From an uncultured Dysosmobacter sp. (GTDB taxonomy: Bacteria; Bacillota; Clostridia; Oscillospirales; Oscillospiraceae), in NCBI GenBank assembly GCA_934636905.1, contig CAKUBJ010000020.1, forward strand, positions 1-35,693: DNA of 35,693 nucleotides, in the 5' to 3' direction. A program made the position numbers and the translations under genes. The notes beneath the pieces are model-generated. The model did no database searches, was not told the origin of the DNA, and saw nothing but the letters and a program-made list of their open reading frames with translations. This document shows, piece after piece, positions 14,918-21,788 of this stretch. Each line of letters starts with the position of its first letter. Positions within the stretch are counted from its first letter, which is position 1.

Positions 14918-15343
14918 ATGAATCGGGAAAACAAACGGAAAACCTTTGAAAAAGGATACTATAAGACCCACGCCTGCCATGACAGCTTTACCTGCAAGGT
15001 CTGCGGCAGGCTGGTAACGCCCCAGGGAGCAGGCAGCGACCACCGCAATCACTGCCCCAACTGCCTTTCCAGTCTCCATGTGGACATCGAGCCAGGCGAC
15101 CGGGAAAGCGGCTGCGGCGGCATTATGGAGCCAGTGGCGGTCTGGGTGCGCAAAGGCGGCGAGTGGGCCATTATCCACCGCTGCAGGCGCTGCGGCGCCC
15201 TCAGTTCCAACCGGGTGGCGGCGGACGACAATCCCATGAAACTCATGAGCATTGCCATGAAGCCCCTGTGCCAGCCGCCCTTCCCGCTGGAGAGGATTGA
15301 GGAAATGACCGCCCTGATGGGCGGCAGCGGAAGGATGCAATAG
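14918..15343 (+). CDS. RNHCP domain-containing protein
   Basis: This is a 141-residue zinc-ribbon-like protein. The name-giving motif RNHCPNC is at 43-49. Together with Cys26/Cys29 (TCKVCG) it forms a likely four-cysteine metal site, and a second set is Cys66, Cys89 and Cys92 (HRCRRCG). The family is common in Firmicutes and its role is unknown; the metal sites suggest nucleic acid or protein binding, but this is only a family-level guess. The start is chosen from CAGGAGGTAACACC before ATG. An intrinsic terminator begins 10 nt after the stop. Confidence 0.85.
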   Translation: MNRENKRKTFEKGYYKTHACHDSFTCKVCGRLVTPQGAGSDHRNHCPNCLSSLHVDIEPGDRESGCGGIMEPVAVWVRKGGEWAIIHRCRRCGALSSNRVAADDNPMKLMSIAMKPLCQPPFPLERIEEMTALMGGSGRMQ

Positions 15344-15352
15344 CGGATAAAT

Positions 15353-15389
15353 ACGCAGCCGCAGAGCCTTACAGGGTCTGCGGCTGCGT
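15353..15389 (+). terminator. Terminator hairpin after the RNHCP gene
   Basis: ACGCAGCCGCAGA (15353-15365) pairs perfectly with TCTGCGGCTGCGT (15377-15389), with an inner CC/GG pair. The downstream tract is only weakly T-rich (CTGTC). It is not related to the hairpin on the far side of repeat G. Confidence 0.7.
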
Positions 15390-15427
15390 CTGTCAAAGGT
15401 TGGAAAAGTCCCCACAGCGGAAAAGCA

Positions 15428-15588
15428 GAGACTGTCGATAAAGTGGTGAGTTTTCCGCGGCGGTAAGGAAGGGTGTGCGCGGGAAACCCAAGAAGGGTGT
15501 CCTGCGCCATTAAAATCTATAGTTTTCAGAACTTTATAAAGTTCTGAAAACTGACTCAGCGGGGCGAAAAGACTTTTTCGACACGCTG
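15428..15588 (+). repeat. Interspersed intergenic repeat, copy G (identical to copy C)
   Basis: This 161-bp copy is identical by eye at all positions to copy C (2046-2206), 13 kb away. It lies between the convergent RNHCP and lspA-like genes. A hairpin abuts its right end at 15590-15617, but the left flank carries a different hairpin. Confidence 0.92.
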
Positions 15589-15589
15589 G

Positions 15590-15617
15590 CAGCCCGAAGG
15601 CTTATGCCTTCGGGCTG
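15590..15617. terminator. Hairpin abutting the right end of repeat G
   Basis: This is a perfect 12-bp stem (CAGCCCGAAGGC arm) with loop TTAT. On the minus strand it lies about 30 nt beyond the lspA-like stop codon and probably terminates that operon. Confidence 0.65.
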
Positions 15618-15648
15618 TGTGATTTGATGGAGTGACCGGCGCCTCCGT

Positions 15649-16062
15649 TTACCGTTCCCGCCGGGACAGAGCCATCAGCAGGCCTCCCAGCAGGATGGCG
15701 AAGTCCGCCAGATTCCAGACGTAGCGCCCCAGCTTCGGCACCTTGGGGAACTGCACATAGTCATAGACCCGCTTGTGGCGCAGCCGCTCCCACAGGTTGC
15801 TGAGGCCGCCGCCCAGCGCCAGCCCCGCGCCGACGGGGCTGCGGTGCCGGAAAATCCACACCAGCGGCAGTATGAGAATGGACAATGCCGCAACCAGTCT
15901 CCGCTTCAGCGGCAGGCTGAAGGCCGCACCGTCGTTCCACAGGGCCGTCAGGCGGATGCGCTCCTTCCAGACGGAAGCGTCTCTCCGACCGGCGCGGTTC
16001 AGGAACCACCGCAGGGCGGTGCAGGCGGCCAGTACAACTGCCGCAATGAACAGGGTCAGCAT
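15649..16062 (-). CDS. Divergent signal peptidase II (LspA-like)
   Basis: This 137-residue protein has four hydrophobic stretches (about 1-20, 56-72, 76-90, 116-133). LspA motifs are recognisable: NDGAAFSL (43-50, family NxGxAF), LGGGLSNLWERL (83-94, family GGAxGNxxDR), and the two catalytic aspartates as Asp101 (VYDYVQF) and Asp120 (WNLADFAI). Differences from canonical lipoprotein signal peptidase are Glu for Asp in the GN-x-x-DR motif and loss of the usual N-terminal DQxTK motif. It is therefore an unusual LspA and perhaps a paralogue. Its start overlaps the stop of the GTPase-NYN gene by 7 nt, with AAAGGAGG inside that gene, so translation is coupled. Confidence 0.75.
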   Translation of the reverse strand: MLTLFIAAVVLAACTALRWFLNRAGRRDASVWKERIRLTALWNDGAAFSLPLKRRLVAALSILILPLVWIFRHRSPVGAGLALGGGLSNLWERLRHKRVYDYVQFPKVPKLGRYVWNLADFAILLGGLLMALSRRER

Positions 16063-18701
16063 GAACCGCCCTCCTTTGCTTTCTTCATGGCGGCCCGCAC
16101 CGCGCCGTTTTTCCCGTTTTTCTGATTGTTCTGCCGCACCGCGTCCCCAATCTGCTTCCGTACCTCCGCCATTTCCTCATGAAAGGCGGAAGCCGACAGC
16201 CGCAGGGCGCCGTGGCCTAAGATAATCACCTGCTCCGGCCCGTCGGAGGTGGCCACCCGCACCCGGTGCTGCCGCCCGATTTCGTAGGTAGCCCGTTCGA
16301 TGTAGGCGTCCGCCGTCTCCGCTTCCTTGGTGTAGACGATGGTGATGTTGTGGTATTTTTCCACGCTGCCAAGGCCGCCTTTGACCTTGTAGGCGTCAAA
16401 AACCAGAATCACCCGGCACTTCCGGTACCCCTGATAGTCGCACAGCAGGTCGCACAGCTTTTTCCGGGCGGCGTCCAGATGCTCCGCCGCCAGCTTTTTC
16501 AGTTCGTCCCACGCGAAGATGATGTTGTAGCCGTCCACCAGCAGATAATCCTCGCCGGAGAAGGCCTTTTTCAGTTCCCGGCGGGCTTCCGGGGTATCGT
16601 CTGCCGCCGGACGGCGGGGGGCTTTCGGCGGGGTGAAGGCCTGCCGCTTCACGGCACCGTAGGTGCGCTCAAAAATGGCCTGCAATTCCTTGTCCTCTGC
16701 GGCGGTTCCGGCGTAGGTGCTGCTTTCCCGACGGCGGGGGAGGGGGGATTCCGGCTCGGCTGCCGTCCCCTCCGGCCGCCAGCCGCTGTCTACCTGCGCG
16801 TGCTGCGGCACTTCGTTCCACGGCACAACCACACCGGCGCCGTGGGAGCAGAACACGGAATCCGCCGTGTTTTCCACGTCCCGCTCCGGGTCGTAGCCCA
16901 TGGCTTCCACGACTTTTTCCGGCTCCGTGCAGGGAAAATACCCCGCCGGGACGCAGGACAGCCGCCCCCGTCCCCGGGTGTAAACCGCCACGTCCCGGGC
17001 GTAGTCCCGAAGCCCCGCCACCGGCGCCGTGCCGGTAAGGAGGGTTCCTTCCCCGGCGGTTTCCGGCGGCTCCACTTTGCCGCCCATCTGCTGCAAATCC
17101 GTCATGGCCCGGCCTACCTGTTCGGCGGGCACCTCCAGCCGGAAGCGGTACCACGGCTCCAGCAGCACGCTCTCCGCCTGCATCAGCCCCTGCCGCACCG
17201 CCCGGTAGACGGCCTGACGGAAGTCGCCGCCCTCCGTGTGCTTTTCATGGGCGCGGCCGGCCAGCAGCGTGATTTTGATGTCGGTGATGGGGGAGCCTGT
17301 CAACACCCCCAGATGGGGCTTTTCCAGCAGATGGGTGAAAATCAGCCGCTGCCAGTTGAGATCCAGCTGGTCTGTAGAGCAGGCGGAGGCAAGGGTGATG
17401 CCGCTGCCTGGCTCCCCGGGTTCCAGCAGGAGATGCACCTCCGCGTAGTGCCGCAGAGGCTCAAAATGGCCGATGCCCTCCACGGTATTGGCGATGGTTT
17501 CCCGATAGCAGACGGCGCCGGTGCCGAACTGCACCTCCATTCCCAGCCGCTCCCGGATGAGCCGCTGCAAAATCTCCATCTGCACCTCGCCCATCAGCTG
17601 GGCGTGGATTTCGCCGTTGTTCCAGACGATGTGCAGCTGAGGGTCTTCCTCCTCCAGCTGCCGCAGCTTCTGCAGCGCCGTGTGGGGATCCGTGCCGTCC
17701 GTCAGCTCCACCCGATAGGTCAGCACCGGCTGCAGAATTGCCCCGGCCCAGTCCGGCTCCGCCCCCAGACCCTGCCCCGGGAAGGTGCGGCTCAGCCCGG
17801 TGACCGCCACCACGGCGCCGGCCTCCGCCGCCTCCGTCTGGCGGAATTTTGCCCCGGAGTAAAGCCGCAGCTGATCCGCCTTTTCCTGCCAGACGGTGCC
17901 GCCGTCCCGGCCGGAGATCAGATCCTTTGTGTGCAGGGTGCCGCCGGTGATTTTCATATGGGTCAGCCGGGCGCCCTGGGGATCCCGGGTGATTTTGAAA
18001 ACCCGGGCGCCGAACTCCGCCGGGTACACCGGCTGAGGGGCATACCGCTCTACGCCGTCCAGCAGGGCGTCCACCCCCTCCAGCTTCAGGGCGGAGCCGA
18101 AAAAGCAGGGAAACAGCTTCCGCTCCGCAATCAGGCGGGAGAGCACCGCCTCCGGCAGCGCCCCCGTTTCCAGATACTGTTCCAGCGCCGCCTCATCGCA
18201 GACGGCAGCTTCCTCCGCCAGCGTCTCCGGATTGCCGAAGTCCACGCAGCCGCCGCTGAGTTTTTCCTTCAGATGCGCCAGCAGGGAAGCCCGGTTGGCT
18301 CCCGCCAGATCCATTTTGTTGATAAAGAGAAAGGTGGGCACCTGATACCGTTCCAGCAGATCCCACAGCGTCCGGGTGTGCCCCTGTACGCCGTCGGTGC
18401 CGGAGATCACCAGAATGGCACAGTCCAGCACCTGCAACGTCCGCTCCATCTCTGCGGAAAAGTCCACATGACCCGGCGTGTCCAGCAGGGTGATGCAGGC
18501 ATCTCCCAGTTCCAGCACGGCCTGCTTGGAGAAGATGGTAATGCCCCGCTGGCGCTCCATGGCGTCCGTGTCCAGAAACGCGTCCTGATGATCTACCCGC
18601 CCCAGCCGCCGGATGGCGCCGGCACGGTACAGCAGCGCCTCCGAAAGGGTGGTTTTCCCGGCGTCCACATGGGCCAATATCCCTATACTGCAGTACTTCA
18701 T
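16056..18701 (-). CDS. Tet(M)/EF-G-like translational GTPase fused to a C-terminal YacP/Rae1-like NYN nuclease domain
   Basis: This is an 881-residue protein. Residues 1 to about 640 follow the ribosomal-protection (Tet) and EF-G layout: G1 AHVDAGKT (10-17), G2 RGITI (52-56), G3 DTPGH (74-78), G4 NKMD (128-131), then beta-barrel and EF-G-like domains. The domain IV segment AGRAHEKHTEGGDF replaces the tyrosine-containing YSPVS loop that Tet(M) uses to dislodge tetracycline. After a charged, proline-rich linker (about 640-715) an NYN domain begins at about 718, with candidate catalytic acids Asp723 (VDGYN), Asp769 (VFDAY), Asp798 (ETADAYIE) and Asp820. YacP/Rae1 of Bacillus subtilis cleaves mRNA in the ribosomal A site, so a ribosome-linked nuclease is a reasonable inference. 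A start without a clear ribosome-binding site overlaps a short upstream frame. Confidence 0.88.
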   Translation of the reverse strand: MKYCSIGILAHVDAGKTTLSEALLYRAGAIRRLGRVDHQDAFLDTDAMERQRGITIFSKQAVLELGDACITLLDTPGHVDFSAEMERTLQVLDCAILVISGTDGVQGHTRTLWDLLERYQVPTFLFINKMDLAGANRASLLAHLKEKLSGGCVDFGNPETLAEEAAVCDEAALEQYLETGALPEAVLSRLIAERKLFPCFFGSALKLEGVDALLDGVERYAPQPVYPAEFGARVFKITRDPQGARLTHMKITGGTLHTKDLISGRDGGTVWQEKADQLRLYSGAKFRQTEAAEAGAVVAVTGLSRTFPGQGLGAEPDWAGAILQPVLTYRVELTDGTDPHTALQKLRQLEEEDPQLHIVWNNGEIHAQLMGEVQMEILQRLIRERLGMEVQFGTGAVCYRETIANTVEGIGHFEPLRHYAEVHLLLEPGEPGSGITLASACSTDQLDLNWQRLIFTHLLEKPHLGVLTGSPITDIKITLLAGRAHEKHTEGGDFRQAVYRAVRQGLMQAESVLLEPWYRFRLEVPAEQVGRAMTDLQQMGGKVEPPETAGEGTLLTGTAPVAGLRDYARDVAVYTRGRGRLSCVPAGYFPCTEPEKVVEAMGYDPERDVENTADSVFCSHGAGVVVPWNEVPQHAQVDSGWRPEGTAAEPESPLPRRRESSTYAGTAAEDKELQAIFERTYGAVKRQAFTPPKAPRRPAADDTPEARRELKKAFSGEDYLLVDGYNIIFAWDELKKLAAEHLDAARKKLCDLLCDYQGYRKCRVILVFDAYKVKGGLGSVEKYHNITIVYTKEAETADAYIERATYEIGRQHRVRVATSDGPEQVIILGHGALRLSASAFHEEMAEVRKQIGDAVRQNNQKNGKNGAVRAAMKKAKEGGSC

Positions 18702-18721
18702 ACGATGAAATGCGCTTTCAT
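18698..18721 (-). CDS. Possible 7-codon upstream frame coupled to the GTPase-NYN gene
   Basis: On the minus strand an ATG at 18721 opens the frame MKAHFIV, whose TGA overlaps the main ATG (ATGA at 18701-18698). The main gene has no good Shine-Dalgarno site, so re-initiation after this frame is a possible entry route. The frame itself has only a distant AAAGGG upstream. It is very short and could be chance. Confidence 0.25.
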   Translation of the reverse strand: MKAHFIV

Positions 18722-18854
18722 AATAAACTGATAACCCTTTCTCTGCCGCTTAGCTGTTTGCAATTACAACCGGTCTTCCACCGTTTCCATAGCAGTGAGT
18801 GCCGGAGAACACCTCTTGAACAGCCACGCTGCCCTTGCTAATTGCCGGAAGCAT

Positions 18855-19820
18855 TTATCTTGAAAAAGAACTTTTTTTCAGGTAATACCGAATGGCGGAA
18901 TCCAGAATCGCGTTTTCCTCCGGGGTCAGTGACCAGTCAAAGCTGTCGCAGTTCTGCAGAACCCGTTCCCGGTGCTGAACCCCCACAATGGAGGAGGTCA
19001 CAAACTCCTTCTGCACTGCCCAGTTGATGGCAATCTGCGCCAGCGGGACGCCGCCATGGGCATCGGAGATAATGTCCATCAGATCCACCAGCTTCATAAT
19101 GCGGGAAAAGGCCGGCTCCCGGAAATGCTTGTAAAACCGGCTCCGGTTATCAGTGGGAGGGAACTTGGGACGCTTTCTGTAGGCGCCTGTGAGTATTCCG
19201 GCCCCCAGAGAGCCGTAGGTCATAACGCCCATCCCCTGCTCTGCGGCCCTGCGCATCTGGGGTTCGTTCCCCTGAAACACCATGGAGTACTGGGGCTGAT
19301 ATGCCTCAATGGGGCAGAAGCGGTTGGCCTCCTCAATCTGCTGGCGGTTGAAATTGGATACGCCTACATGGAGAATTTTCCCCTGCTGCTTCAGGGTTTT
19401 CAGGGCATCCATGGTTTCCTCCACCGGAACGGAGGCATCCGGCCAGTGAATCATGTACAGGTCGATATAGTCCGTCTGGAGATTCTGAAGAGAACGGTCA
19501 CATTCCCGCAGAATGGTATCCGCCGCGCAGCTGCGGACATATTTCCCATCCACAAATTCCGTGCCGCATTTTGTGACAAGATACACGTCCTTCCGGATGC
19601 CCATGGCGCTGATTACCTTGCCTACATAGGCTTCCGCCATGCCGCCGTTGTAGGCAGGGGCGGTGTCAATGAAATTGATGCCGCTTTCCACCGCAGAGCG
19701 GATGGCGTCCAGCCGGGTTTCCTCCGAATTGTCATCCCAGCCGGCGCCCCCGATTCCCCAGGTGCCCAGAGCGATTTCCGAAACCATCATGTCCGTATTT
19801 CCAAATTTTGCGTAGCGCAT
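18855..19820 (-). CDS. Aldo/keto reductase (paralogue 1)
   Basis: This 321-residue NAD(P)H-dependent oxidoreductase has an (alpha/beta)8 barrel. The catalytic tetrad is visible as Asp and Tyr in IDTAPAYNGG, Lys in VTKCGTE and His in MIHWPDA. The cofactor end of the barrel has GVSNF, QPQYSMVF and YGSLGAGILTGAY. It is closely similar over its whole length to the reductase at 21789-22742, with most residues identical by eye. It lies downstream of codA in the same direction with a 119-nt gap and has its own AAGGAGG site. The substrate is unknown. Confidence 0.9.
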   Translation of the reverse strand: MRYAKFGNTDMMVSEIALGTWGIGGAGWDDNSEETRLDAIRSAVESGINFIDTAPAYNGGMAEAYVGKVISAMGIRKDVYLVTKCGTEFVDGKYVRSCAADTILRECDRSLQNLQTDYIDLYMIHWPDASVPVEETMDALKTLKQQGKILHVGVSNFNRQQIEEANRFCPIEAYQPQYSMVFQGNEPQMRRAAEQGMGVMTYGSLGAGILTGAYRKRPKFPPTDNRSRFYKHFREPAFSRIMKLVDLMDIISDAHGGVPLAQIAINWAVQKEFVTSSIVGVQHRERVLQNCDSFDWSLTPEENAILDSAIRYYLKKSSFSR

Positions 19821-19939
19821 GGCAGCCTCCTTGTGTTGCAGAGTTGTCGGTTTTTCGCGGGACTCGGCACAGGCATCAGAGTCTCCGGCAGTTTCGTCCG
19901 CGGAAATCCCGGGGCGGCGTTTTGCAAGCCGGTGCGGAC

Positions 19940-21175
19940 TCAGAAGGATACTTCCGTTTTCCCGGCAGGCGTCCTTGCAAGCAGACGGCCTTCCCGATAG
20001 GAGTACAGGACGGGGGCGTTATTTTTCAGCGCTTCATAGTAATTGGGGGCATCCATCACCACGAAGCTGGCCGGATTTCCCTGCCGGATTCCGTACCGTT
20101 CTCCCAGATGCAATGTTCTGGCCGCGTTGGTGGTAACAAAGCGATAGCTGTTCATAAGGTCGTCATATCCCATCATCTGGCACACATGCAGCCCCAGGAA
20201 AACGGCGTCCCGCATCCCGCCGGTACCCATGGGATACCAGGGGTCGAACAGGTCATCATTTCCGAAGGAAACGTTCAGCCCGGCATCGGTCAGTTCCCTG
20301 ACCCGCGTCACGCCGCGGCGTCTGGGATAGGTGTCCGCCCGGCCCTGAAGATGGGTATTTACCAGCGGATTGGCCACAAAGTTGATGCGGGAAAGCTTCA
20401 GCAGCCGCATCAGCCGCAGCATATAGGCGTTGTTGTAGGAGTGCATGGCAGTCGTATGGCTGGCCGTTACCCGGTCAAAAAGCTGCCGCTCATAAGCCCG
20501 CGCAGCCACGGTTTCCAGCCCGCGGGAGGCTTCATCGTCGATTTCGTCGCAGTGGATATCCACCAGCCGGTCATATTTTTCCGCCAGTTCCATGGCAAAG
20601 TTCACGGATTCCACGCTGTATTCCCGGGTAAATTCATAGTGCGGAATGGCGCCCACCGCGTCCGCCCCCATGCGGACGGCCTGTTCCAGCAGTTCTTTTC
20701 CATGGGGATAGCTGAGAATGCCCTCCTGAGGGAAGGCCACCACCTGAATCTCCATCACATCCCGCAGTTCTTCCCGCAGTTCCAGAATGGCTTCCAGGGC
20801 CGTCAGCTTCGGGTCGGTGACATCCACATGGGTCCGGACAAACTGAACGCCGTGGGCCGCCTGCATCCGTACGGCCTGCATCACCCGGCGGCGCACATCC
20901 TCCCGGGAGAGCATCTTTTTCCGCTTGCTCCAGCACTCAATTCCCTCAAACAGCGTTCCGGAACGGTTCCATTCCGGCTCACCTGCCGTCAGGCAGGTGT
21001 CCAGATGCACATGGGATTCGATGAAAGGAGGAAGGAGCAGCCTGCCCCCCATATCCGTGACCTCTTCCCCGGGCAGGGGCTGCAGTCCTGGTGCAGTCTC
21101 ACTGATGATTCCGTTCTGAATCCGGAGACTGGATGCTTGCCGGCTGTTTTCAATGAAAACATTCTGAATCAGCAT
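19940..21175 (-). CDS. codA: Cytosine deaminase (CodA-type amidohydrolase)
   Basis: This 411-residue metal-dependent hydrolase deaminates cytosine to uracil or a related base. It closely resembles Escherichia coli CodA: metal ligands in ESHVHLD, FPQEGIL, HCDEIDDEASRGLETVAA with the conserved His and Glu, TASHTTAMHSY, FVANPLVNTHLQGR, and the metal Asp in FGNDDLFDPWYPMG. In the last motif Asn replaces the His that precedes the Asp pair in E. coli CodA. Related enzymes act on isoguanine or creatinine, so specificity is not certain. A strong AGGAGG lies upstream. It is transcribed divergently from the transport operon and is probably functionally linked to it. Confidence 0.88.
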   Translation of the reverse strand: MLIQNVFIENSRQASSLRIQNGIISETAPGLQPLPGEEVTDMGGRLLLPPFIESHVHLDTCLTAGEPEWNRSGTLFEGIECWSKRKKMLSREDVRRRVMQAVRMQAAHGVQFVRTHVDVTDPKLTALEAILELREELRDVMEIQVVAFPQEGILSYPHGKELLEQAVRMGADAVGAIPHYEFTREYSVESVNFAMELAEKYDRLVDIHCDEIDDEASRGLETVAARAYERQLFDRVTASHTTAMHSYNNAYMLRLMRLLKLSRINFVANPLVNTHLQGRADTYPRRRGVTRVRELTDAGLNVSFGNDDLFDPWYPMGTGGMRDAVFLGLHVCQMMGYDDLMNSYRFVTTNAARTLHLGERYGIRQGNPASFVVMDAPNYYEALKNNAPVLYSYREGRLLARTPAGKTEVSF

Positions 21176-21242
21176 GGGAAATTCCTCCTGAGCATATTCC
21201 GCCGCTGCGGCGTACCGTCCGCAGGGATGCGTTGATTTGCTA

Positions 21243-21271
21243 ATGGTAGCAGTTCTTCGGCGGTTTGTAAA
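21243..21271 (-). promoter_or_regulatory. Promoter of codA and aldo/keto reductase 1
   Basis: On the minus strand, TTTACA (21271-21266) and TACCAT (21248-21243) are separated by 17 nt, about 65 nt upstream of the codA start. Confidence 0.5.
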
Positions 21272-21408
21272 GCTTTTTTACGGATGCCGCCAGACTCCCC
21301 GGGGAGGTTCCACCGGACTCGGTGCTTCCATAAAATATCCAAATCAGCCAAACGGCGACGGGAAAAATACACGAAAACGTAGAAATTCAGAAAACTCCTG
21401 TCAAAATA

Positions 21409-21438
21409 TTGACAAAGAAGACGCCCTCATGGTATAGT
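21409..21438 (+). promoter_or_regulatory. Promoter of the reductase-transporter operon
   Basis: Consensus TTGACA (21409-21414) and TATAGT (21433-21438) are separated by 18 nt. The predicted transcript starts about 345 nt before the first start codon, giving a long untranslated leader. Confidence 0.75.
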
Positions 21439-21444
21439 GTTCCA

Positions 21445-21710
21445 GACAAGAGAGACAGCCGGTGCGTGAGCATCCGGCCGCACATGCAATAGAGACATCT
21501 GCAAAAGCGTTTGCCGTAAGTCCGATGCAGCAGGCAATGCCAGGAGCACTGACGCTCTGATTGTTTTTTCGCTTTTGCGTCTTTAATATTCCTGCGTGTG
21601 TGCCGCTCTTTACATAGAAACCATTAAGAGTGAGCCGAAGGCAGACAGCCAATCGGCTTTGTAGTGGGTGCTTTGAATCGGGTTGCTCGATTTCAGGCAC
21701 CCATTTTTTG
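21445..21710 (+). promoter_or_regulatory. Long structured 5' leader, candidate riboswitch of unrecognised class
   Basis: Between the promoter and the first gene lies a leader with several predicted helices: GCCGG..GC/GC..CCGGC near 21458-21479; a long-range perfect match of GCAAAAGCG (21501-21509) with CGCTTTTGC (21570-21578); TTGCC/GGCAA; a hairpin at 21541-21560 followed by TTGTTTTTT; AGCCGA/TCGGCT enclosing GGC/GCC (about 21638-21662); and a final strong terminator. No open frame with a ribosome-binding site is evident. I did not recognise a known riboswitch consensus. Confidence 0.5.
21665..21710 (+). terminator. Leader terminator upstream of the reductase-transporter operon
   Basis: TGGGTGC pairs with GCACCCA and an inner GAATCG pairs with CGATTTC imperfectly. 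The stem is followed by TTTTTT. It lies 80 nt upstream of the first gene but downstream of its promoter, so it can work only as an attenuator or read-through terminator for the operon. Confidence 0.85.
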
Positions 21711-21788
21711 CGGGATTCTGCACTGCTGCCGTTCATTTGCCGGTGACATTCTCATCGGCGGGAAATATTCAGAACATGGAGGACTACT

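Noticed and set aside
16056..18701. Simple annotation as a tetracycline-resistance ribosomal protection protein
   Set aside because: The GTPase half is related, but the key domain IV loop differs and the chain carries an extra NYN nuclease domain and linker; resistance cannot be claimed from the sequence.
21445..21570. Cobalamin riboswitch
   Set aside because: Short stretches (CCGGTG...TCCGG, AAGTC, GCCAGGAG) vaguely recall the cobalamin aptamer, but the order and the invariant B12-box and GCCACTG elements do not fit.
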